From: a bacterium
GTDB taxonomy: Bacteria; Cyanobacteriota; Vampirovibrionia; Gastranaerophilales; Gastranaerophilaceae
Reading direction: 5' to 3'
DNA length: 53,589 nt
Assembly (NCBI GenBank): GCA_017405375.1
Contig: JAFRAO010000012.1
Span: forward strand, 1-53,589
In this document: piece after piece, positions 48,639 to 53,589 of the stretch
Layout: every line of letters begins with the position of its first letter
Position numbering within the stretch: position 1 is the stretch's first letter
The notes under the pieces: model-generated
The model's database searches: none
What the model was told of the DNA's origin: nothing
The model's input: only the letters and a program-made list of their open reading frames with translations
Translations under genes and position numbers: made by a program

Positions 48639-49558
48639 TCTTTTCGTATTTTTTTAGATTCACTATGACTTTCAATATGACCTTTAAACATCCCTTTATC
48701 ATATTTACCATCTTCTGCGCAATAACCGACATCTATCGAACTAGAAATCTCATCTTCATTATCACTTTCTGACGTATCACAATAAAATTGTCTGGTCATT
48801 GTTCTATGATTTTCAAACTGATTGATTTGTTCTACAGCTTTTTCATCGTAAGATTTACTTCCATCTGCATATTTTGTCGCTAATGTTTCCCACAATTCTT
48901 CAGGTGCACGATTTCCATCACTCATAGACATATTTATAGAACTGCCTCTTGCTTCAGAATTACGCATATTCGCAGATAATCTTGAACCATCACTTGCAAC
49001 TCGACGATATTCTAATTTTGAACTATCATCACCCATACAAATCGCTTGTTCTAAAGATATTTTTGAACCATCATCAAATACAATTTCTGTTTCTGTTTCT
49101 GATACTATTTTTACGCCTTGTGCCAATTTCTCATTTATTATCCCTTCAAATGCATACTTTAAATTACTCGATTTGATACTTTGTATTTGGGATAAATCAG
49201 CACTTGAATATAAAATTTCTTTTCCATCATCAATGTATGGCTCAAAATAATTTTTTGAAATTGAATCTGCTTGAATATCCTCATATGTTTGAGCCTCACC
49301 GCCTTCTATAGGTTGTTCAATCTCTATCCCAAGTATAGATGCTAATTTGTTCAACAAAGTATTGCCTAAATTTATTAGGTTTGAAACATCTGCTTCATGA
49401 TTATCTATTATGTTATTTGAATTAGTATCTAATTCTTTTACTTGAACAAATATACTTTCATTTTTTTCGGCAGATACACCCAAAATACCTTTACCAATAT
49501 CCATTAATTGCTTTGTGTTAAGATGCTTTTCATTTACTGATTGAATTTTACTTTCCAT
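48632..49558 (-). CDS. hypothetical protein with one EF-hand-like loop
   Basis: 308 aa, acidic and soluble, no signal peptide. DTNSNNIIDNHE (44-55) fits a 12-residue EF-hand calcium loop (D-x-N-x-N-x-I-x-D-x-x-E), and is followed by a helix (ADVSNLINLGNTLLNKLASI). IVFDDGSKISLEQAICMGDD (about 163-182) could be part of a beta domain. The C-terminal third is Ser/Asn/Asp/Glu-rich. No family recognised. AAGGG before the ATG. Its last codons lie in the T-rich end of the right att-like repeat, so the gene end was probably set by the junction. Confidence 0.6.
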   Translation of the reverse strand: MESKIQSVNEKHLNTKQLMDIGKGILGVSAEKNESIFVQVKELDTNSNNIIDNHEADVSNLINLGNTLLNKLASILGIEIEQPIEGGEAQTYEDIQADSISKNYFEPYIDDGKEILYSSADLSQIQSIKSSNLKYAFEGIINEKLAQGVKIVSETETEIVFDDGSKISLEQAICMGDDSSKLEYRRVASDGSRLSANMRNSEARGSSINMSMSDGNRAPEELWETLATKYADGSKSYDEKAVEQINQFENHRTMTRQFYCDTSESDNEDEISSSIDVGYCAEDGKYDKGMFKGHIESHSESKKIRKEK

Positions 49559-49783
49559 ACTACTTTTCCCTTCATTTAGTACATATTATATTAAAGTTTT
49601 TATGCGTAATAAAATTGCCAAACGTCTAAAACATAATATCTCACTAATCGAAAGATTATACCTAATTCTCAAGTGCTTTATATGTTTACAAAAATTTACA
49701 AAACACTTAAATATTCTCACTGCAAAATATAGCCTTGAATACAACATCTAAAATGTATGTATGATAAAGGTTTTAGGATAACT
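49559..49783. other. intergenic stretch between divergent genes
   Basis: AT-rich, no ORF or strong hairpin seen; leads into the promoter module of the 54-aa gene. Confidence 0.5.
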
Positions 49784-49853
49784 ATTAAGAAATGTAAACT
49801 TGATTGATTCAAAAAAAGCAATTTTTTTCACAAAAAATACTTTATATAAGTAC
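49784..49853 (+). promoter_or_regulatory. shared promoter/leader module, copy B
   Basis: Box ATTAAGAAATGTAAAC (49784-49799), 32-bp gap with GCAATTTTTTT, then AAAAAATACTTTATATAAGT (from 49832). The leader ACGAGAGCAAGAGAGGATT after it is the same as copy A apart from a 2-nt GA repeat difference. Confidence 0.75.
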
Positions 49854-49877
49854 GAGAGCAAGAGAGGATTCAAACAA

Positions 49878-50042
49878 ATGTCAATGTTATTTTCACAAGT
49901 TGCAGCAAACGCTTACAAAACAACTTCTCAAGCTATTAACTCGCAAGATAAAAAAGATGTAAGAGCAACTTCTTTAAAAGGCATTATGACTGAATCTTTC
50001 TTCCACGGAGCTTCTTTCTTAGGCTCTAACTTCATCGCATAA
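49878..50042 (+). CDS. small protein (54 aa) with the shared promoter/leader
   Basis: 54 aa from the ATG at 49878 (GAGAGGATT upstream). MSMLFSQVAANAYKTTSQAI, a charged middle (NSQDKKDVRATSLKG) and a hydrophobic Gly/Phe end (ESFFHGASFLGSNFIA). No signal peptide; may associate with membranes. An earlier frame from 49800 runs through the promoter and is rejected. The mRNA has a ~200-nt 3' region before its terminator, long for such a short gene, so that region may itself have a function. Confidence 0.7.
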   Translation: MSMLFSQVAANAYKTTSQAINSQDKKDVRATSLKGIMTESFFHGASFLGSNFIA

Positions 50043-50249
50043 TTTTATAACAACACACAAGAAAGTATAAATTAAGATTAAAGAAAAATCAGTACAAATA
50101 TTTCTTTAAAATCACACGCGCACAGCTTACAATTTCAGAAAGGATAAAAAAGTAACTGTAGAAAAAATTTTAAATCATAGCAAATTTGCAAATGATATTC
50201 ATTTAGGCAAGGAATAAGGTTTTTTAACTCTCTCTCAAGTAAAATTTTT

Positions 50250-50276
50250 AACCTCACAAAAGTGAGGTTTTTTTTT
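50250..50276 (+). terminator. intrinsic terminator of the 54-aa gene
   Basis: AACCTCAC, AAAA, GTGAGGTT, then T9. The interval 50043-50249 has no ORF and would be 3' UTR. Confidence 0.92.
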
Positions 50277-50287
50277 GCATTATAAAT

Positions 50288-51127
50288 CTAAGATTTTTTT
50301 TCTGAAATGGCTAATCTTGAAGCTATACCTGTTGCAACTCCGGCTAAAACATATGTCATCCACGCAAAAAAGTAATTTTGTTTTAATGGCTTTAAATTTA
50401 CAGAGTTACCAAAACATTTTTTCGCGGCTTTTATACCTCTTATTGATGCTACTCCTTCTTCTATAATTGTAGGAAGATATGATAAAAAGCCTATTTTACC
50501 TGCATGACGTTCTATAAAATTTTCTTTTCCATCTTGATTTTCACCTAAAATACTATTTACAGCCATAAGTGCTGTTGGTGCAATCATGCCGGCAATACGG
50601 AGTTTTTGTAATCCATACATTAATTTTTTGTTATTGTGATTTGTCGCATGACCAAGTTCGTGCAAAATAAGAGATGGTTTAGATTTTGGAGCAACTGCAA
50701 TATTACCGTTTTCTGTAAAAAAGGCATTTTTACCTTCAGCAACTATATCAAGATTTTTCTCTAAATATGGAAAACGTTTTTTTAATGTTTCTACATTTGT
50801 TTCATCTAAAAAATGAACCTCTGTAGACAATTTATTATTTTTTTTCATTGTCTGAACAACTTTATCAACATTCTCTTTTGAAGTAAATTCTTTACCCCGT
50901 AATAATTTATTTCCGCAAAGATTTGTTACAACACTAATTATTTTTTGAGTTATACCTAAAATAATAGCTTTACTAATCCCATCATTTGTGGATTTATCAT
51001 TTGATGATTCATCGTAATCTGCTTTATTATTTCCAAAATTAACCTTGCCGTAAGCGCCATATTGTTTGCTAAGACAAGTTTTTTGTTGAGGTATATATGC
51101 AGTATCCGTTAATATATTCATCGTCAT
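50288..51127 (-). CDS. putative membrane zinc metallopeptidase, HELGH type
   Basis: 279 aa. HELGHA (156-161: His156, Glu157, His160) is a gluzincin zinc site, and IIEEGVASIRG (221-231) supplies a likely Glu ligand. TM segments lie at about 52-70, 176-194 and 255-275, so it is membrane-bound with the active site between helices, as in M48/M50-like enzymes. The first ~50 residues are a polar extension containing YGAYGKVNFGNNK. Family uncertain. No Shine-Dalgarno sequence; the ATG at 51121 is an alternative start. Confidence 0.6.
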   Translation of the reverse strand: MTMNILTDTAYIPQQKTCLSKQYGAYGKVNFGNNKADYDESSNDKSTNDGISKAIILGITQKIISVVTNLCGNKLLRGKEFTSKENVDKVVQTMKKNNKLSTEVHFLDETNVETLKKRFPYLEKNLDIVAEGKNAFFTENGNIAVAPKSKPSLILHELGHATNHNNKKLMYGLQKLRIAGMIAPTALMAVNSILGENQDGKENFIERHAGKIGFLSYLPTIIEEGVASIRGIKAAKKCFGNSVNLKPLKQNYFFAWMTYVLAGVATGIASRLAISEKKS

Positions 51128-51371
51128 GAATAAAGATAATGAATCTAAAAAATTGCCTTAATATAAGACTTTATTAAAAAATTTTTACAAACTATCCAAA
51201 ACTAACAACGTATTTTAATAATTACAAAAAATATACATAAGACCAATTTTTTAAGTAATAAAAGTTATTAAAATGATTAAAAACATTATTAAAAAAGCTA
51301 AAGAACAAAAATAAAATTGCAAAATTATTTGCGCATAGTTTAAATTTATAGAAAATGAAAGGAGTATTTTT

Positions 51372-52700
51372 ATGTCATTTAATCCTCTAAAAGAAAAAGG
51401 ATTACCTTTTGAAAAGCAACTAAGGAATTGGCACCAAATTGTAGCAAAACCATATAAGAAACAAAAAGTCGATTGTTATACAAGAACCAGACAAATATTA
51501 ATGAACGGGATAGAGGTAGAAAGTTGGGGATTTAAACACCAATTTAACAGATTTATGACAGAAATTGATGATAAAGACAGAGCTAACATATCACGTATTG
51601 GAAGGATTGAAAATCAGCAGCAAATGACATGTAATTGGCTTTGTCCACAAGACCAATCTGTTCTTGAAACAACTCTTGGATATGAACAAGTTGCGGTTGA
51701 TTTAACAGCTTGGCTTGCACAAAACGAACCTGACAAATACGTTAAAGAAACTTTCGATTTTGGATTATTGGAAGATTTTGACCATTTGTACAGATATGCC
51801 CAGTATGCTTATATGAGAGAAGGAATTGAACCAAATGATATAGTTCAAGGGCAAACAGATGTTATTATTGGCAGACCTACACAACATCATCATAATTGTA
51901 ACGGTTTAAGATTGAGAAAACATTACGACAAAACAACAACTTCTCCGCAAACAAAAGTTAATATTTTAACGGTTTTATCAGGCGAACAACAAACTCACAA
52001 TTTTTACGCAGAACACGGTTTTATGTATGGTGATCACGTATTGAGAGAAACGTATGCAGAAATAAAAGATGTTGAAGAAGAACATGTAACAATGTATGAA
52101 TCATTAATTGATCCTTCTGAAAGCATGTTTGAAAAATTATTACTTCATGAATTTACAGAAGTTTGTAATTATTATACCTGTTTAGAAGATGAAGTTGATG
52201 AAGAAATCAAAAAATATTGGGAAATCTTTTTAGATATGGAACTGGAGCATCTTAAAATCGCTGCTGATATATTTAAAAAATACGAAAAACGTGATCCGGA
52301 AGAAGTAATAGGTTCTGAAATAATTATTCCATGCAGATTCCAAAGTCAAAAAGCTTACGTTCAAAAAATTCTTGAAAAAGAAATTAATAAACGACTTGCA
52401 CCAAATGGTGAATATTATAATTCTATGGATGAAATTCCTGAAGATTGGGCAAGTTATAAAGTTCAAGAAAAAGTTTCAGAGATTTCCGCACCGTCAGAAA
52501 ATTGCATAAATGTTGTAAAATTTTATCATGATAGAGATATTGTTGTAGCTAGCGAAAATTTAAAGAATAAAGAAGTTACTCTGTTGGAAAAAGGGCTTCA
52601 AAAAAGAGCTTCAGCGGATAATACAGTAACACCGGATATGCTTCAATCAATGATTGATAAACACGAAAAAAGAAAAGAAGAAAAAAATAAAATAATATAA
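51372..52700 (+). CDS. ferritin-like (diiron-type) helical protein
   Basis: 442 aa, soluble. Helices carry Glu and ExxH pairs in ferritin-like order: LETTLGYEQ (98-106), LEDFDHLYR (133-141), AEIKDVEEEHVTMYE (229-243, E235/H238), LLHEFTEVCNYYT (258-269) and EIFLDMELEHLKIA (284-297, E290/H293). This suggests one or two four-helix bundles binding iron. A His/Gln region (GRPTQHHHNC, about 167-176) lies between them. The C-terminal ~100 residues are charged. Function (oxidase, peroxidase or iron handling) not assignable. AAAGGAG before the ATG; own terminator downstream. Confidence 0.65.
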   Translation: MSFNPLKEKGLPFEKQLRNWHQIVAKPYKKQKVDCYTRTRQILMNGIEVESWGFKHQFNRFMTEIDDKDRANISRIGRIENQQQMTCNWLCPQDQSVLETTLGYEQVAVDLTAWLAQNEPDKYVKETFDFGLLEDFDHLYRYAQYAYMREGIEPNDIVQGQTDVIIGRPTQHHHNCNGLRLRKHYDKTTTSPQTKVNILTVLSGEQQTHNFYAEHGFMYGDHVLRETYAEIKDVEEEHVTMYESLIDPSESMFEKLLLHEFTEVCNYYTCLEDEVDEEIKKYWEIFLDMELEHLKIAADIFKKYEKRDPEEVIGSEIIIPCRFQSQKAYVQKILEKEINKRLAPNGEYYNSMDEIPEDWASYKVQEKVSEISAPSENCINVVKFYHDRDIVVASENLKNKEVTLLEKGLQKRASADNTVTPDMLQSMIDKHEKRKEEKNKII

Positions 52701-52707
52701 TTGAATA

Positions 52708-52745
52708 CAAGAGAGTAACTAAAAAATAGTTACTCTCTTAAAATA
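52708..52745 (+). terminator. stem-loop after the ferritin-like gene
   Basis: AAGAGAGTAACTA and TAGTTACTCTCTT, a perfect 13-bp stem with a 5-A loop; only a weak T tail (TTAAAATAATT). Confidence 0.65.
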
Positions 52746-52829
52746 ATTCTTCATATCAATGTACCAAGGCTTACAGTTTGACATGGTTGAAAATCGAATA
52801 TGCAAAATTGTTTTTATGCAAGGTAAATA

Positions 52830-53045
52830 TTAAAAATCAAAAAGTTCTTTTATATGAACACCAAGGGCATTTGCAATTTTAATCAAAGATTTTAAGCCAG
52901 GTTCATTAATATTAACTTCAATTTTACCTATAAAATCTAAACTTAGTCCGGTCTTTTCTGCTAATTTTTCTTGTGTCAAACCTTTATTTTCTCTTAAGAA
53001 TTTTATTCTTTTGCCAATAGATTTATAAATTAATGATTCATCCAT
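52830..53045 (-). CDS. XRE-family transcriptional regulator
   Basis: 71 aa, a single Cro/CI helix-turn-helix (about 9-66): IKFLRENKGLTQEKLAEKTG, LSLDFIGKIEVNINEPGLKS and LIKIANALGVHIKELFDF. Short repressors of this type often control mobile elements, toxin-antitoxin or restriction genes and themselves. No partner gene is visible upstream or downstream in the window. Inverted repeats with ACTGG half-sites overlap its promoter. No Shine-Dalgarno sequence. Confidence 0.88.
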   Translation of the reverse strand: MDESLIYKSIGKRIKFLRENKGLTQEKLAEKTGLSLDFIGKIEVNINEPGLKSLIKIANALGVHIKELFDF

Positions 53046-53061
53046 TTGACTATTTTACTGG

Positions 53062-53100
53062 ATGTTATAACATAATATTACTGGTAATGTTCCAGTAATA
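53062..53100 (-). promoter_or_regulatory. operator/promoter of the XRE gene
   Basis: Perfect 9-bp arms TATTACTGG and CCAGTAATA with a 7-nt spacer (53076-53100), next to a 12-bp palindrome ATGTTATAACAT (53062-53073) that contains a possible -10. A third ACTGG half-site sits at 53057. Suggests autorepression. Confidence 0.55.
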
Positions 53101-53278
53101 AGTATTAAATTTTTTGGAAATTATAAAGAATTAAAAGACAAAATCAAAAACTTCCAAGTTTGGTATAAATAAATTAATTAAAAATTTATGCTAATATAAA
53201 ACCATGAGTTTTTAGGTGTTTTGGAAAACTAAAAATGAAAAAAGCTAATTCTAAATATACAACAGACTTTTTATAATT

Positions 53279-53350
53279 CGGCGGCAACGGGATTCGAACC
53301 CGTGTCAACAGAATGAGAATCTGCTATCCTAACCCCTAGACGATACCGCT
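53279..53350 (-). tRNA. tRNA-Glu (anticodon CTC)
   Basis: Leftward: AGCGGTA acceptor, D-arm TCGTCTAGGGGTTAGGA, anticodon arm GCAGA TTCTCAT TCTGT (CTC), T-arm ACGGG TTCGAAT CCCGT, acceptor TGCCGCC. Position 1 is A opposite C72, a mismatch; most tRNA-Glu begin with G. CCA is not encoded. Confidence 0.88.
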
Positions 53351-53358
53351 ATTAAAAA

Positions 53359-53430
53359 TGGGTGTGGAGGGATTCGAACCCGCGACCAATTGATTAAGAG
53401 TCAACTGCGCTACCACTGCGCCACACACCC
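53359..53430 (-). tRNA. tRNA-Lys (anticodon CTT)
   Basis: Leftward: GGGTGTG acceptor pairs with CACACCC; anticodon arm GTTGA CTCTTAA TCAAT gives CTT; T-arm GCGGG TTCGAAT CCCTC. CCA is not encoded. Located 8 bp from tRNA-Glu, same strand. Its 5' end is repeated at 53526. Confidence 0.9.
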
Positions 53431-53589
53431 ATGTGTTTTTTATTTAATTGTTTGTCAGGCTTGTGGCAGCGCCTGCGCTACCTTCCTCTCGAAAAATGAT
53501 ACTTAATCATTTTTCTCGGCAGAGTGCCACACACCCATGTGTTTTTTATTTAATTGTTTGTCAGGCTTGTGGCAGCGCCTGCGCTACCT
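53420..53589. repeat. ~106-bp direct repeat that starts with the tRNA-Lys 5' end
   Basis: The sequence from GCCACACACCCATGTG (53420) to GCGCTACCT (about 53483) recurs from 53526 to the window end. The spacer holds a hairpin GAAAAATGAT/ATCATTTTTC. Each unit contains GGCAGCGCCTGCGCTACC, itself a hairpin. The repeat is cut by the window edge. Confidence 0.85.

Noticed and set aside
48453..48668. 71-aa frame across the right att-like repeat
   Set aside because: Reads through tRNA-derived and terminator sequence; no ribosome-binding site or protein-like pattern.

Overview
The window looks like a piece of a strongly AT-rich, diderm, non-photosynthetic relative of Cyanobacteria (Vampirovibrionia/Gastranaerophilales type, usually gut-associated). 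This is an inference. It rests on prepilins with the GIIGVVAALTIPN-style N-terminus, a cyanobacterial-style RR/HK pair, YggT, an outer-membrane autotransporter barrel with a Skp-like chaperone, several lineage-type proteins of unknown function, and strong bias to A/T-ending codons. TAA, TAG and TGA all act as stops, so the code is standard.

Layout. 1-4.0 kb: a prepilin, then a leftward operon of a degenerate histidine kinase, a MalK/UgpC-type ABC ATPase and FabI. 4.3-9.6 kb: small or unrecognised proteins, two of them frame-disrupted, and a GT-C type membrane glycosyltransferase. 9.7-16.8 kb: a rightward series with a Dpp/Opp ATPase, a polytopic membrane protein, a UbiA-type phosphoribosyltransferase, a response regulator with a frameshifted sensor kinase, TadA and a DUF2400 protein. 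16.9-25.9 kb: a small protein, a DUF1796 protein, a GGDEF/HD-GYP protein, a candidate sRNA, an ADH/ALDH operon, an M49-like peptidase and small proteins. 25.9-30.2 kb, leftward: polyprenol-phosphate glycosyltransferase, RNase P RNA, YggT, MTA phosphorylase and three prepilins. 30.4-39.9 kb: lytic transglycosylase, NrtR-like Nudix protein, SecG, SDR, SH3-like protein, PheT, phosphohexomutase, PheA, a VanY-type peptidase and an N-extended uridine-kinase-like protein.

40.1-48.6 kb is an accessory island. It begins at an intact tRNA-Gly gene and ends at a diverged 56-bp copy of that tRNA's 3' end plus its terminator. Inside are the N-terminal third of a Mu-type transposase fused at the DNA level to a 5'-truncated autotransporter, then Skp, an unrecognised cytosolic protein, a Pro/Gly-rich exported protein, HU, NupC and a deoxyinosine glycosylase, with several inverted-repeat elements and no integrase. 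48.6-53.6 kb holds an EF-hand-like protein, a 54-aa protein, a membrane metallopeptidase, a ferritin-like protein, an XRE regulator, tRNA-Glu(CTC), tRNA-Lys(CTT) and a ~106-bp repeat running off the window.

The most interesting signal is a shared promoter/leader module. It has an 'ATTAAGAA-TGT-AA' box, about 30 bp, then AAAAATACTTTATATA, and in two copies a near-identical 5' leader. It precedes two short proteins (16885-17112 and 49878-50042) and a ~180-nt transcript with its own terminator but no real ORF (20148-20326). Looser matches lie before two other genes. This looks like a small regulon of tiny proteins and an RNA. Other points of note are a kinase that has lost its phospho-accepting His and its ATP-lid glycines, a 17-bp tandem duplication that frameshifts a gene, and two homopolymer frameshifts that may be real or sequencing errors.
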